Assembly (NCBI RefSeq): GCF_001020985.1
Contig: NZ_CP011542.1
Span: forward strand, 1,116,001-1,180,000
Length of the DNA stretch: 64,000 nt
Origin: Corynebacterium mustelae
GTDB taxonomy: Bacteria > Actinomycetota > Actinomycetes > Mycobacteriales > Mycobacteriaceae
Reading direction: 5' to 3'
In this document: positions 17,153 through 29,102 of the stretch, one piece after another
How the letters are laid out: every line of letters starts with the position of its first letter
Numbering within the stretch: the stretch's first letter is position 1
Made by a program: the position numbers and the translations under genes
Notes under the pieces: generated by a model
The model's input: the letters and a program-made list of their open reading frames with translations, nothing else
Told to the model about the DNA's origin: nothing
Database searches by the model: none

Positions 17153-17836
17153 ATGGTTCGGCAGCGCATGACAGGAAAACAACGCCGCGAGCAATTAATC
17201 GCCATCGGCAGGAGTATTTTCGCCGAACGCGGCTATGAAGGCACCAGTGTGGAAGAAATCGCCATGCGGGCAGGAGTATCCAAACCAGTAGTCTACGAAC
17301 ACTTCGGCGGCAAAGAAGGCCTCTATGCTGTGGTGATTGACCGTGAAATGACGAAATTGGAATCCACGATTACCCAGTCGTTGCTCACCGGGCGTTCCCG
17401 GGCGCGGATTGAACAGGCAGTTATCGCACTGCTTACTTATGTGGAAGAAGACACTGACGGCTTCCAAATCCTTGTCCGTGATACCCAACCTGGAATAGGT
17501 CGCAGTTATTCCACCCTACTGAACGACATTGTCGCCCAGGTGTCCCACATTCTTGGAAACGCGTTTACCCGAAGCGGACTCAACCCCGACACCGCAATTC
17601 TGTATGGGCAAGCACTGGTAGGGATGGTTTCCATGACTGCCCAATGGTGGTTGGATCAACGCGAAACCGAAGACAGCTTGCCCAAAGAAGTTGTCGCGGC
17701 CCATATCGTTAACCTCTGCTGGAACGGGCTCGGCGGAATGGAAGCGGAACCACAGCTATCGAACGTTGATGCGCCACCCGCTCAGCTTGGAACCCGACCG
17801 CCACAAGCAGACAGCAGCCAAGCTGATACACAGTGA
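17153..17836 (+). CDS. TetR-family transcriptional regulator upstream of mfd
   Basis: The 227-residue product has a TetR N-terminal helix-turn-helix: [20 protein letters not shown] followed by [20 protein letters not shown] (about residues 19-60). The C-terminal half is a variable ligand domain, then a Gln/Ala/Pro-rich tail. The same gene lies before mfd in mycobacteria (Rv1019-type), suggesting a conserved local regulator that may be autoregulatory. The ATG at 17153 has no strong ribosome site, so the message may be leaderless (inference). The stop is 79 bases before the mfd start. Confidence 0.9.
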   Translation: MVRQRMTGKQRREQLIAIGRSIFAERGYEGTSVEEIAMRAGVSKPVVYEHFGGKEGLYAVVIDREMTKLESTITQSLLTGRSRARIEQAVIALLTYVEEDTDGFQILVRDTQPGIGRSYSTLLNDIVAQVSHILGNAFTRSGLNPDTAILYGQALVGMVSMTAQWWLDQRETEDSLPKEVVAAHIVNLCWNGLGGMEAEPQLSNVDAPPAQLGTRPPQADSSQADTQ

Positions 17837-17915
17837 CACCCTCATAACCGCACACCAGTCATCGGCACTACCATACTTTCAAACACCCAGCAGACTAAGG
17901 AAAACGCGCACTACC

Positions 17916-20900
17916 GTGAGCACCACAACCGCCAGCAACCAACCAGCTATGCTCGCCGGATTGCTGAAAACAGCAGCTAAAGACCCCAAGCTTAGCGGCC
18001 TTTTCACCCATCTAGGCGACCAACAGCTTCGCATCACCGCCATCGACCAAGCACGCCCTTGGACGATTGGTGCTTTAGCAAACCATGCACCAGTGTTGGT
18101 GGTAACCGCCACCGGGCGGGAAGCCGAAGATTTAACCGCCGAACTCAAAGCTATGTGGGGTAATAAGGTCGCTTGGTTTCCTGCTTGGGAGACCCTGCCA
18201 CATGAACGCCTGTCGCCTGCAGCCGACATCGCTGGTCAGCGTGCGAAAATCATCGAGTCGCTACCTCAGTTAAAAATCGTGGTCACCGCAGCCAGGGGAG
18301 TATGCCAACCGATTCTCACACACGTTATTGGCCGGAAACCACTTATGCTTTCGGTCGGAACCGATTACGACATGGCGTCGATAAGCAATGAACTCGTCTT
18401 TCGTGCCTACAAGCACGTCGACCTCGTTGCCCGACGCGGTGAATTCGCCATTCGTGGCGGTATCCTCGATATTTTCCCCACCACCAGCGACACCCCGATA
18501 CGGCTGGAATTTTGGGGCGACGAACTCACCGAAATCCGCGCTTTCAGCGTAGCCGACCAGCGTGCCCTTCCTGATTCTGAACTTCAAACTGCCGAATTAT
18601 ATACCGCCCGCGAACTACCCATCACCGACGAGATCGCACAAACCGCTCAGACTCTTGCCGCCCAACACGACGGCAATCCCACGCTCCAGGAACTTTTGAG
18701 CAAAATCGGCGATAAAATCCCCACCGACGGCATGGAAGCACTCATTCCGGTGTTGGTGGATACCCCGCTGGTCACCCTGCCGGAACTCATGCCACCTGGT
18801 ACACACGTTGTGGCGCTGCACCCAGAAAAAATCCGCACCCGGATCACCGATCTTCAGGCAACCGACGCGGAATTTTTGGCAGCAGGTTGGGAAGCCGCCG
18901 CCCTTGGTGCCGAAGGGCCAGTAGATTCGGCTCAGCTGGATCTCACTGCCTCCTCCTATCGGTCATACGAGTCGCTGATAAAAAGCGCCGACAACGCCGG
19001 GAACCCGTGGTGGACTATCACCCCGCCCGGTATGTCCGGTGACTTTGACGCTGATATTTTGCCGCTCGAATTTAACACCCCACCCACCCCTCGCGGCGAC
19101 CAGTCGGAGATCGCCGCCATGATGACCATGCTGCGCGCCCATGTCGCCGCAGGTGGAAAAGCCGCCTACATTGCCCCCGCCCACGGCGCAATAAAGCGCA
19201 TGGTTGAGCGATTCACCGAAAACGGAATCCCCACCAAGGTAGCAACACCGGGCTTAGAACCCAATGCCGGGGAAATTACCCTCTACCAGGCGCTTAGCCA
19301 CGCCGGGCTGGTATTTAACCCCAGTGGCAGTAACCAAGCAAAAACCACCAGCGCACCTTTGGTCGTCATCACCGAAACCGATCTCACCGGCAACCGGGTC
19401 GGGGATATCGCCGGTGCGAAACGTCGACAAGCAAAACGCCGCCACCGGGTGGACCCGCTAGCGCTGAAAACCGGCGACTTCGTGGTGCACGAAACCCACG
19501 GAATCGGACGGTTCCTCAAAATGACCGAACGCACCATCACCACCGGTGACGAAACTTCACGCCGCGAATACATCGTCTTGGAATACGCCCCAAGCAAACG
19601 CGGCCAACCCGCCGACCAACTCTATGTCCCCATGGACAGCCTCGACCTGTTATCGCGCTACGTTGGCGGCGAAAAACCCACCCTGTCCAAGATGGGCGGC
19701 TCTGATTGGAAAAACACCAAAAAGAAAGCCCGCGCCGCAGTCCGCGAAATCGCGAGCGAACTGGTCGAACTCTACGCCAAACGCGCCGCCGCGCCGGGGC
19801 ACGCCTTCGCACCGGACTCACCGTGGCAGCGGGAGATGGAAGACAACTTCCCTTATGTGGAAACCGAGGACCAACTGTTAGCCATTGAGGCGGTCAAAGC
19901 CGACATGGAGAAACCGACCCCCATGGACCGCGTGGTGGTGGGTGATGTTGGCTACGGCAAAACCGAAGTCGCCGTGCGCGCCGCCTTTAAAGCCGTCCAG
20001 GACGGCAAACAAGTGGCTGTTTTAGTACCCACCACCTTGCTAGCACAGCAACACCTCGCCACCTTTATCGACCGGATGGCTGGATTTCCGGTAACGATAA
20101 AAGGACTGTCCCGCTTCACCAGCACCGCGGAAGCTAAAGAAATCATTGCCGGGCTTGCCGACGGCAGCGTCGACGTGGTCATCGGCACCCACCGATTGCT
20201 GCAAACTGGAGTGCAGTGGAAAAACCTCGGCTTGGTCATCGTCGACGAGGAACAACGCTTCGGCGTGGAACATAAAGAACACATCAAAGCGATGCGCACC
20301 CACGTCGATGTGCTTACCATGTCGGCGACCCCCATTCCGCGCACCTTGGAAATGTCCATGGCGGGCATCCGGGAAATGTCGACCATCCTCACCCCACCGG
20401 AAGACCGCCACCCGATCCTCACCTTCGTTGGCGCGCAGGAAGATAAACAAATTGCAGCCGCTATTCGACGTGAGTTACTGCGTGACGGCCAAGTGTTTTT
20501 CGTACACAATAAAGTCGCCGACATAGAAAAGAAAGCCCGCCACCTTCGGGAATTGGTGCCCGAAGCGCGGATTGTTGTGGCCCACGGCCAAATGAGCGAA
20601 GAACTACTCGAACGTACCGTTCAAGGATTCTGGGACCGGGAATACGACGTATTGGTGTGCACCACAATCGTCGAAACCGGGCTCGACATCGCCAACGCCA
20701 ACACACTTATTGTGGAAAACGCCCACCACATGGGACTTTCCCAGCTGCACCAATTACGCGGCCGGGTGGGCCGGTCACGGGAACGCGGCTACGCCTACTT
20801 CCTGTACCCCAAAGACACCACGCTGACCGAAACCTCCTACGACCGGCTTGCTACCATCGCACAAAACAACGACCTCGGCGCGGGCATGGCGGTGGCCATG

Positions 20901-21587
20901 AAAGACCTCGAAATGCGTGGTGCTGGCAACGTCCTTGGCGCTGAGCAATCCGGGCATATTGCAGGTGTTGGCTTCGACCTGTATATCCGACTCGTCGGGG
21001 AAGCCGTGGAAGCATTCCGGGCGTTAGCAACCGGCCAACCTATCGACGGCACCGACAAAGGCCCCAAAGAAATCCGCATCGATTTGCCTGTCGACGCCCA
21101 CATTCCTGATACCTACATCAACGCCGAACGGCTCCGACTTGAGGTCTACCGCAAACTCGCGGCCAGCACCTCTGAAACCGATCTGCGGCTAGCCGTTGAA
21201 GAGATGGAAGACCGCTACGGGCCACTACCGGACGAAGTGCGGCGCCTGCTGTCTGTTGCGCGTCTGCGCCACCTGGCTCGCCAAGCTGGAATAAGCGACA
21301 TTGGTGTGCAAGGAACCCGGATCAAGATACACCCAGTGGAATTAGCAGACTCCAAACAAGTCCGACTCAAGCGGCTCTATCCTGGGGCGACCTACCGGGC
21401 TGCCGCCAAAGCAATCCAAGTCTCTATTCCGCGATCCGGGCGTAATGTCACCGACCCAAAACTCCGCGACGTTGCACTGGTGCAGTGGGTTGCTGATTTC
21501 CTTAGCGCCATGTTCGATGTGCCAAAAATCGATGTGCATGACGGGACACATTCAGCCGAGTCCACCGTCATCAGCGTTAGTGAATAA
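17916..21587 (+). CDS. mfd: Transcription-repair coupling factor Mfd
   Basis: Mfd is the ATP-driven translocase that removes RNA polymerase stalled at lesions and recruits UvrA. The frame stays open far upstream into the TetR gene, but the GTG at 17916 with AAGGAAA at 17898-17904 gives a normal 1223-residue protein. It has a UvrB-like N-terminal part, a CarD-like RNA polymerase-binding domain ([14 protein letters not shown], about residue 520), Walker [12 protein letters not shown] near 675, [13 protein letters not shown] near 774 and the TRG segment [15 protein letters not shown] near 1005. No frameshift is seen. Convergent with the endoglycosidase gene. Confidence 0.97.
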   Translation: MSTTTASNQPAMLAGLLKTAAKDPKLSGLFTHLGDQQLRITAIDQARPWTIGALANHAPVLVVTATGREAEDLTAELKAMWGNKVAWFPAWETLPHERLSPAADIAGQRAKIIESLPQLKIVVTAARGVCQPILTHVIGRKPLMLSVGTDYDMASISNELVFRAYKHVDLVARRGEFAIRGGILDIFPTTSDTPIRLEFWGDELTEIRAFSVADQRALPDSELQTAELYTARELPITDEIAQTAQTLAAQHDGNPTLQELLSKIGDKIPTDGMEALIPVLVDTPLVTLPELMPPGTHVVALHPEKIRTRITDLQATDAEFLAAGWEAAALGAEGPVDSAQLDLTASSYRSYESLIKSADNAGNPWWTITPPGMSGDFDADILPLEFNTPPTPRGDQSEIAAMMTMLRAHVAAGGKAAYIAPAHGAIKRMVERFTENGIPTKVATPGLEPNAGEITLYQALSHAGLVFNPSGSNQAKTTSAPLVVITETDLTGNRVGDIAGAKRRQAKRRHRVDPLALKTGDFVVHETHGIGRFLKMTERTITTGDETSRREYIVLEYAPSKRGQPADQLYVPMDSLDLLSRYVGGEKPTLSKMGGSDWKNTKKKARAAVREIASELVELYAKRAAAPGHAFAPDSPWQREMEDNFPYVETEDQLLAIEAVKADMEKPTPMDRVVVGDVGYGKTEVAVRAAFKAVQDGKQVAVLVPTTLLAQQHLATFIDRMAGFPVTIKGLSRFTSTAEAKEIIAGLADGSVDVVIGTHRLLQTGVQWKNLGLVIVDEEQRFGVEHKEHIKAMRTHVDVLTMSATPIPRTLEMSMAGIREMSTILTPPEDRHPILTFVGAQEDKQIAAAIRRELLRDGQVFFVHNKVADIEKKARHLRELVPEARIVVAHGQMSEELLERTVQGFWDREYDVLVCTTIVETGLDIANANTLIVENAHHMGLSQLHQLRGRVGRSRERGYAYFLYPKDTTLTETSYDRLATIAQNNDLGAGMAVAMKDLEMRGAGNVLGAEQSGHIAGVGFDLYIRLVGEAVEAFRALATGQPIDGTDKGPKEIRIDLPVDAHIPDTYINAERLRLEVYRKLAASTSETDLRLAVEEMEDRYGPLPDEVRRLLSVARLRHLARQAGISDIGVQGTRIKIHPVELADSKQVRLKRLYPGATYRAAAKAIQVSIPRSGRNVTDPKLRDVALVQWVADFLSAMFDVPKIDVHDGTHSAESTVISVSE

Positions 21588-21723
21588 TGTCGGCAGGCTT
21601 ACTGTTACTGATGGTCGTACTCGGGAGTTGGTGGATTCACCTGAATCAGCAACCGCGTTGATCCAAACGGCTGATTGGGCAGATGTGGTGAAGAGCCTTC
21701 TTGTAACGGTGAAATTTTCTTGA
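21580..21723 (+). CDS. Possible 47-codon ORF overlapping the mfd stop
   Basis: A GTG at 21580 overlaps the mfd stop codon and opens 47 codons ending at 21723. The composition is protein-like ([12 protein letters not shown]), but there is no ribosome site beyond translational coupling and I recognise no family. It could be chance or a remnant. Confidence 0.2.
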   Translation: MNNVGRLTVTDGRTRELVDSPESATALIQTADWADVVKSLLVTVKFS

Positions 21724-21732
21724 ACCCACCGG

Positions 21733-23136
21733 TCACAAACGCCCAAAAAACTGAAACACGAGTGCGGCTATACCACCAAGTACCGCGGCGACGATAGCGG
21801 CGATGGCTGCATAGAGCCCGGTGAGAGACGAGCTGGGACGATCACGTGGTTCCGGTTGAGGTGGGGTAGGGGCCGAGGTGGTTTCGTTAGTGGAGCTACT
21901 GATAGTCGGGGTGGTGCTGGTTGTTGAAGTAGCCGTTGGTGTGGTTGTAGCTGTGGGCGCGGCGGGGTGTTCGCGTGCAGCTTTGACCAGTGCTTCGACG
22001 TCCTCAAATGTTAAGGCGGCATTGATGTTTTGAATGTAGGTTTGTCGTTGAGTCTCTGTGAGATTGGTCAGGTTAGTGACGGTCTGAGCGGCGGTTTCTT
22101 TCGCTGCTGCGAATTTCTTCGCTTTTAACACAGCGGTTACCCGTTTGATTACGGGGAATGTGGTCACCCGTAGGGTGGAAATATCAGGTTGGTCATAAGT
22201 CATTCCATCCCGGTCAATAGCGTAGGTCATAATTCCGCCTTTGACACCCCCTTGGAATGGCTGCCAGCCAGCGATTTTTACGGCCGCTGTTTCTTCCACC
22301 GGCCCGATTGCGCCTAAGAATCGGTTTCGATCAAATTCTTCCGGGTTTGCGTAGCTGGGGAGAAATTGGCAGCTAGAAAGATAGAAACGGTAGGTGTTCC
22401 AATAAGAATATTGGATTTCGTTTGGGTCTGTCACGCTATATGTCTGCACAAAGACATAGTTGACATACTGGGCGACTTCGTCGATGTATGCTTTCTGCGC
22501 GTTTCTATTGGTGTTGTATGTAAGTAGTGTGTTGGTGTTGGAAAACGGTCCAACCAGTTGGGTTAGGGCACGCATTGTGTTTCGAAGCACAATGCGCTGG
22601 TCGAAACTAAGGTCGCGTTCCATGTCAATATCCAACCCATCAAGCTTGTGGGGGCGCACATACTTGTCGACGAGACGTTGTGCATGGGCAGCATATTCTT
22701 CCGGGCTACTGGTGGGTTTAAGGGACGGGTCGAGGACAGCGGAGATGTCCAATGTGTAAAGAACTTTTGTTCCCCGCCGGTGGAGTTCTGGCAGATAGGT
22801 GGAAGCAAACGTTGCCCAAAATTGTTGGTCGCTTTGTTGATGATCCGGAACATGGATGAGGGATAACACGTCAATATTGTGGGGAATATCGGTCATGGCT
22901 ATCACGTTAGGGCCGACCCGGTCGTCGGGAAGCTGTTGAATTTCTTTGTCTCGCCAGGTTCGATAGTATGCCGTGACTATAGGTTCACAATCTGATCGCT
23001 CCCCGGCATCCGGGTGGAATCCCTTGTGTTCAGGCAACGGAAGTGAAGTTGGGGATGCATCAGCAGGAGCGGCTACGGCACTAAGGGCGAGGCCAGTTGC
23101 TGTGATGAGGGAACCGAGTGCGTGATGCAACCGCAT
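21733..23136 (-). CDS. Secreted GH18 endo-beta-N-acetylglucosaminidase of the EndoS/CP40 type, membrane-anchored
   Basis: The nearest known relatives, streptococcal EndoS and C. pseudotuberculosis CP40, remove N-glycans from antibodies. The 467-residue product has a signal peptide (about 1-27), then VTAYYRTWRDKEIQQ, and the GH18 motif DGLDIDME at 166-173 with catalytic Glu 173 and its partner Asp 171. Residues 343-388 form a predicted three-helix GA/FIVAR-like module, 391-435 a Thr/Pro/Ser linker and 440-464 a membrane anchor. The anchor and helical module differ from the short secreted CP40. Monocistronic. Activity on IgG is inference from family. Confidence 0.8.
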   Translation of the reverse strand: MRLHHALGSLITATGLALSAVAAPADASPTSLPLPEHKGFHPDAGERSDCEPIVTAYYRTWRDKEIQQLPDDRVGPNVIAMTDIPHNIDVLSLIHVPDHQQSDQQFWATFASTYLPELHRRGTKVLYTLDISAVLDPSLKPTSSPEEYAAHAQRLVDKYVRPHKLDGLDIDMERDLSFDQRIVLRNTMRALTQLVGPFSNTNTLLTYNTNRNAQKAYIDEVAQYVNYVFVQTYSVTDPNEIQYSYWNTYRFYLSSCQFLPSYANPEEFDRNRFLGAIGPVEETAAVKIAGWQPFQGGVKGGIMTYAIDRDGMTYDQPDISTLRVTTFPVIKRVTAVLKAKKFAAAKETAAQTVTNLTNLTETQRQTYIQNINAALTFEDVEALVKAAREHPAAPTATTTPTATSTTSTTPTISSSTNETTSAPTPPQPEPRDRPSSSLTGLYAAIAAIVAAVLGGIAALVFQFFGRL

Positions 23137-23251
23137 GACAAGACTTCCTTACCTGAGTTTTACGTTATGTTCAGGTAGTAATGTAAATGCGATTGCACGT
23201 GTTTTCAACCTGCCGCACGCAATTTAATTGCTACAGTGCGTGGCACATGGG

Positions 23252-23263
23252 GCGTCGAAAAGC
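23252..23263 (+). repeat. Copy of the recurrent 12-mer GCGTCGAMAAGC (intergenic)
   Basis: Exact copy of GCGTCGAAAAGC in the gap between the endoglycosidase gene and the amino acid permease. One of ten copies found in the window; see findings. Confidence 0.6.
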
Positions 23264-23276
23264 AACAAACAAAAGG

Positions 23277-24773
23277 TTAGAGAGTAACACTGCCGTTTTG
23301 GAGCCCGAGTACCGCGTAGCCTGCGGCAAGGACGATGATAACCACCACGCACCATTCAAACGTATTGAATATTTTTTCCTTTCGGCTTAGTCGGGTCCAC
23401 ACATATGGCACCAGACCTGGTACTACCGCCAGTGCCCCCAAAAGCACATATTTGGGGTCAGCTGCGTAAATCAGCCACAGCGAGTAGACAAAGGCGATCA
23501 ACCCCACCGCCAAGTGGCGGCGATTATCAGGTGCGGAAATCTCAGGGCCAGAATCATTGAACGCTTTTCCAGCGTGTGGGTGGGTAATTCCACGACCACG
23601 GGTGGCTAACAGAATCAGATAGAACGCTGAGAAAATATACGGCAATAGGTATAAAACCGTTGCCAACTGCACCATAGACACATAGGTAGTTTCGTTAATG
23701 TAGAAAATCACCACGCAGATTTGGATCACAATGGTAGAAATCAATTGCGCCAACCACGGAGCACCAGCAGAACTTATCGCACCGATTTTCCTGGGCAGTA
23801 ACCCATCAAATGCCATCATTGCGATCGGTTCGGCACAAAGCATCTGCCAGGATACATAAGCGCCCAGGACTGATAAACATAACCCGATGGAAATCAATGC
23901 GCCACCCCACGGTCCGACAACCGCTTCTAAGACACCCGCCATTGAATTATCCGGTAGTGCCGCGAGTTCTTCTTGGCTTAACACGCCGAAGGACAAGGTA
24001 GCGACGGTGACTAAAAGTACAAGCACGGTGGCGAAACCTACAACAGTGGCACGGCCGACATCGGAACGGGTTTCGGCCTGCTTGGAATACACCGACGCAC
24101 CTTCCACGCCAATGAATACCCACACTGTGAAAAGCATGATGCCTTGTACTTGCTCCATCACGCTAAGACCAGAACCTTCACCCCAAAAATCAAAAGTAAA
24201 GGTATTCCAACTGAAACCTAAAAACAGTACCAGGACAATAAACGCCATGATTGGCACTAATTTCGCGATCGTGGTCACCGCATTCATCACCTTGGCTTGC
24301 TTAATTCCTTTAGCCAAAACCGCGAAAATCACCCAGGTAAGCACAGAAACTGCGGCGGCCTGCTGCCACCGGTGTTCGGAATTGAAAATGGGCAAGTAGA
24401 AACCCAGCGTTGAGAAAAATAGGGTCGCGTAGCCGACTTGAGCGATAACAGAACCTAACCAATACCCCCAACCTGCGGTGAATCCAATGTAATCACCCAA
24501 GCCAGCCCGAACATAGGAATAAACGCCAGAATCTAAAAACGGCTTGCGATGCGCCAGAATCTGGAACACGAAAGCAACTGATAACATGCCAACACCGGCG
24601 ATTATCCAGCCGATAAGCATGGCACCAGGGCCAGCCACCGATGCGATGTTTTGTGGCAGGGCGAAGATTCCCGACCCAATGGTTGAGCCGATAATGATAC
24701 CTACCAGTGTCCACATCCGAACGGTGTGGCTTTTTGCCGGTGTTACTGCTATTTCAGGTGATGGTGCGTTCAC
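23277..24773 (-). CDS. lysI: APC-superfamily basic amino acid permease (LysI/ArcD-like)
   Basis: The 498-residue membrane protein has about 13 hydrophobic segments and starts the transport core with GIIIGSTIGSGIFALPQN (about residues 25-42), the unwound-helix Gly motif of basic amino acid/polyamine antiporters. It resembles C. glutamicum LysI (lysine permease) and ArcD (arginine/ornithine antiporter); the exact substrate cannot be told apart here. No arginine deiminase genes are nearby, which favours a LysI-like role. It is divergent from mazG. Confidence 0.8.
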   Translation of the reverse strand: MNAPSPEIAVTPAKSHTVRMWTLVGIIIGSTIGSGIFALPQNIASVAGPGAMLIGWIIAGVGMLSVAFVFQILAHRKPFLDSGVYSYVRAGLGDYIGFTAGWGYWLGSVIAQVGYATLFFSTLGFYLPIFNSEHRWQQAAAVSVLTWVIFAVLAKGIKQAKVMNAVTTIAKLVPIMAFIVLVLFLGFSWNTFTFDFWGEGSGLSVMEQVQGIMLFTVWVFIGVEGASVYSKQAETRSDVGRATVVGFATVLVLLVTVATLSFGVLSQEELAALPDNSMAGVLEAVVGPWGGALISIGLCLSVLGAYVSWQMLCAEPIAMMAFDGLLPRKIGAISSAGAPWLAQLISTIVIQICVVIFYINETTYVSMVQLATVLYLLPYIFSAFYLILLATRGRGITHPHAGKAFNDSGPEISAPDNRRHLAVGLIAFVYSLWLIYAADPKYVLLGALAVVPGLVPYVWTRLSRKEKIFNTFEWCVVVIIVLAAGYAVLGLQNGSVTL

Positions 24774-24953
24774 CGAACTAAGACTAGTACATATTTCATT
24801 TTCTACCCAATATTATGCGGGATTATGGTGTGGTTTTACTGGGACCTATTGCGCATAATTCGACGGGGATTAGTGGTTATGTGTATCAGTAATCGCAAAA
24901 ACTGCGTGGAGTGGTGTAGCCGACGCAAACCATAGCTTTTTAGAATAAGAACA

Positions 24954-25664
24954 ATGACTGCGACCAATACTGACACAATCACCCAGATACTCGTAATAGA
25001 TTCCCGGTGGCCAGGCTGGCTGGCACCGCACGAAATGACGATGGTAGTCCACGCACACCGCGCCGAGGTTTTGTATTTCGCCGCAGCGGTATCCGCCGAT
25101 GTTCAAGGGGATTTACTTGCGGCAGTTACAAAAGCTGCCGATTCAGGACTGCTGCCAGGGCACACCGAACCGGCAGCACCGGGCGGCTTGCTCGTCGCCA
25201 CCACTATCTCTGATCCGGAGGTGCATGCAGCCTTGTCGCTTAATATTCCTATGGCGATCGTCCCCAGTGTGTGTGATGCGACTGCCCAAGCGGTCGCCAC
25301 AATGCAGCGGGCGTTGGACATTGGGGAATGGGAACGAAAACAAACCCATGAAAGTCTCATTCCACACCTTATAGAGGAAACTGCGGAATTAGTCGACGCT
25401 ATCAACACGTTTAGCCAGACGGAAGGTGCAGATCGCCAACAAGCAGCCGAAGAGCTTCGGGCGGAACTCGGCGACGTGTTACTCCAAGTGCTTTTTCACG
25501 CTGAAATTGCCTCCCGACGCGGCGACTTCGATTTTTCTGATGTTGCCGGAAGTTTCGTCGAAAAGCTGCGTGCAAGGTCGCCCTACCTTTTCGACGGCAC
25601 CGCGTCGATTGTGCCGGCAAAAGAACAAGAACGACTCTGGTACTTAGGCAAGGCCAAGAAGTAA
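24954..25664 (+). CDS. mazG: Nucleoside triphosphate pyrophosphohydrolase MazG
   Basis: MazG hydrolyses NTPs and dNTPs, including damaged ones, to NMP and pyrophosphate. The 236-residue product has one MazG domain in its C-terminal half with the metal-binding motif EETAELVD followed by AEELRAELGDVLLQVLFHAEIA (Glu-x-x-Asp). The N-terminal about 110 residues form a separate domain, as in mycobacterial MazG. It follows mfd in the conserved order mfd, mazG, transglycosylase, eno, though here the endoglycosidase and permease genes are inserted between mfd and mazG. Confidence 0.9.
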   Translation: MTATNTDTITQILVIDSRWPGWLAPHEMTMVVHAHRAEVLYFAAAVSADVQGDLLAAVTKAADSGLLPGHTEPAAPGGLLVATTISDPEVHAALSLNIPMAIVPSVCDATAQAVATMQRALDIGEWERKQTHESLIPHLIEETAELVDAINTFSQTEGADRQQAAEELRAELGDVLLQVLFHAEIASRRGDFDFSDVAGSFVEKLRARSPYLFDGTASIVPAKEQERLWYLGKAKK

Positions 25665-25899
25665 CCTAGCTTGTTGGTGGGTGCAGGAGTTATGGTAAAA
25701 AACACAATCACGTGAGAACGTGCTTAAGGGATGGATTGGCCACACGCCACAATCTGCACGTCGGCTGAGAATTTTTTATATAAGAAGCCATCAGGTTTCT
25801 ACCAGTGAACTGCAATTACTTTGATGGCCGTAAATATGAATCCCAAACTGCCGGTTCGTGACAGTCAATTCACAGAAAAGTTGGGTAGTATGACTCGGC

Positions 25900-26688
25900 A
25901 TGAGTTCAGGCGGAGTACGGCGAGTGGCCGGATGTGGCGCGGGGATAGTCCTGTCCCTCATTTTGGTGGTGTCCTTTGTGGGCTGGAGCCTGTCATTTTT
26001 AGAAACTAAGGCCCCTTTCCGACAGCTGCAGCCGGTATCAAGCGATGTGCCGCCAGCTCCGGCGGCTGAGGTGCCGCTTATCGACGTTCACGCGCCGGGA
26101 CGGACCTCTGATAAATTAACGTTCTGGTCGGATCCGATAGCACCCGAGGTGGGGGTCAGTTCCGCAGCACTACGTGCGTATGCCAACGCTGAATTGATTG
26201 CAGCTGAGGCGTGGCCAAATTGTCATCTTTCCTGGGGCACGTTGGCGGGAATTGGATATGTTGAGACCCGGCACGGAACTTATTCCAACTCGTTATTTGG
26301 TTCCCGAACTATTGACGATAATGGCTACGTTCTTCCGGCGATTGTCGGAATTCCGTTGGATGGTTCGCCCGGTTTTGCTGAGATTAGAGATACCGATGGT
26401 GGGAAATACGATGGTGATACTGAATTTGATCGCGCGGTCGGCCCTATGCAGTTTATTCCTACGTCGTGGCAGCGGTTTGGGTTAGATGCCAATGGGGATG
26501 GGGAAGCGGACCCAAATCAGATAGACGATGCCGCATTGTCGGCGGCAAACCTCTTGTGTTCCAGTGGTGATCTCAGCACTGCTGAGGGGTGGACAGCGGC
26601 TATCCGAAGCTATAACAATTCTGAAAAATATTTGGCGGATGTTCGTAATGCGGCAGCGTCCTACGCTTTGCAGCAACCTGCTTTCTAG
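25900..26688 (+). CDS. Lytic murein transglycosylase, LpqU-like
   Basis: The 262-residue product has an N-terminal signal anchor (about residues 15-34), a Pro/Ala linker, and an SLT_2/MltB-like domain: WGTLAGIGYVETRHGTYS with the catalytic Glu, then FDRAVGPMQFIPTSWQRFG and the C-terminal SYNNSEKYLADV. It would cleave glycan strands of peptidoglycan at the outer membrane face. It occupies the position of mycobacterial lpqU between mazG and eno. A Cys at residue 12 lies before the hydrophobic core, so classical lipoprotein processing is doubtful. A terminator follows at 26707. Confidence 0.85.
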   Translation: MSSGGVRRVAGCGAGIVLSLILVVSFVGWSLSFLETKAPFRQLQPVSSDVPPAPAAEVPLIDVHAPGRTSDKLTFWSDPIAPEVGVSSAALRAYANAELIAAEAWPNCHLSWGTLAGIGYVETRHGTYSNSLFGSRTIDDNGYVLPAIVGIPLDGSPGFAEIRDTDGGKYDGDTEFDRAVGPMQFIPTSWQRFGLDANGDGEADPNQIDDAALSAANLLCSSGDLSTAEGWTAAIRSYNNSEKYLADVRNAAASYALQQPAF

Positions 26689-28306
<1,618 letters not shown>

Positions 28307-28326
28307 TCTGGCGTAACTAAAATATT

Positions 28327-28371
28327 CGCTGGGTGGTAGTGCAACTTATGGCATTACCACCCAGCGTTTTT
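28327..28371 (+). terminator. Rho-independent terminator of eno
   Basis: CGCTGGGTGGTA (28327-28338) pairs with TACCACCCAGCG (28355-28366), followed by TTTTT. Confidence 0.92.
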
Positions 28372-28419
28372 GTGTTGCGGTGTAAGCGCATCGTTAATTG
28401 GGGTTAAGATTGAAAGCCT

Positions 28420-29028
28420 ATGGCACAGAAATTCTTGCGAAACGTTCCCATCGAAAGTAGGGAGAATCGGGCAGAGGGCACCGAACGTTCTATTCGGCTG
28501 CCGCGTATCCGATTAGGTTATGGCCCGCTCGCGATCGTCATCTTCGTCATAATCATCGTCTTGGTGATGATAACTGTGCCGTTGCGTAACTATATGGAAC
28601 AACGTGCGGAAATTGCTCGCCTTAATGCGTCGATAAGCCATTTGACGGAGCAGAAACAAACCATTGAGGCTGAGATTGATAAATTCCAATCTAAAGAATA
28701 CGTCCGGGAGCAAGCGCGCATGAGATTGGGCGTGATCGAACCTGGCGAGATCGCTTTCCGTATCATTGATCCAGCGCTTGAGAACAATCGGCAAACCGGT
28801 GAATCGCTGCATGCCAATGATGGTTCCGGTGACGCATGGTTCAATATCTTGTGGGACTCCATCACCACGCCAGAAGCACTGGAAACTGAAGAAACCCAAG
28901 CGGAGCCAGCCGGAAACTTACCGCTGGCGCCAGACCCTAACGCGCCGGTGGAACCGGAAACGCCACGTGAAGCCTCTGGCTCAGAAGTTCCAGCTGTAGA
29001 ACCACCTGTCGGGGCACCTGCGCAATAA
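28420..29028 (+). CDS. Septum formation initiator family protein (FtsB/DivIC-like)
   Basis: FtsB/DivIC proteins bridge FtsQ and FtsL in the divisome. The 202-residue product has a basic cytoplasmic N-terminus, one membrane helix (about residues 35-55), a coiled coil (about 60-95, heptads in RAEIARLNASISHLTEQ), the conserved YVREQARMRLGVIEPGE motif near 92 and a long Pro/Glu-rich tail. Its place after eno matches mycobacteria (Rv1024-type). The tail is longer than in E. coli FtsB but normal in actinobacteria. Confidence 0.88.
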   Translation: MAQKFLRNVPIESRENRAEGTERSIRLPRIRLGYGPLAIVIFVIIIVLVMITVPLRNYMEQRAEIARLNASISHLTEQKQTIEAEIDKFQSKEYVREQARMRLGVIEPGEIAFRIIDPALENNRQTGESLHANDGSGDAWFNILWDSITTPEALETEETQAEPAGNLPLAPDPNAPVEPETPREASGSEVPAVEPPVGAPAQ

Positions 29029-29047
29029 CTGTCGGCCTGCGCTTGCG

Positions 29048-29059
29048 GCGTCGACAAGC
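29048..29059 (+). repeat. Copy of the recurrent 12-mer GCGTCGAMAAGC (intergenic)
   Basis: Exact copy of GCGTCGACAAGC between the FtsB-like gene and the DUF501 gene. See findings for the full list. Confidence 0.6.
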
Positions 29060-29102
29060 GCCCAATCTGCTAAACATCTACGTTTATGCGACAATACTTC
29101 GC

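Noticed and set aside
17691..17915. Upstream extension of Mfd into the TetR gene
   Set aside because: It overlaps another gene in frame conflict; GTG 17916 with a ribosome site gives the family length.
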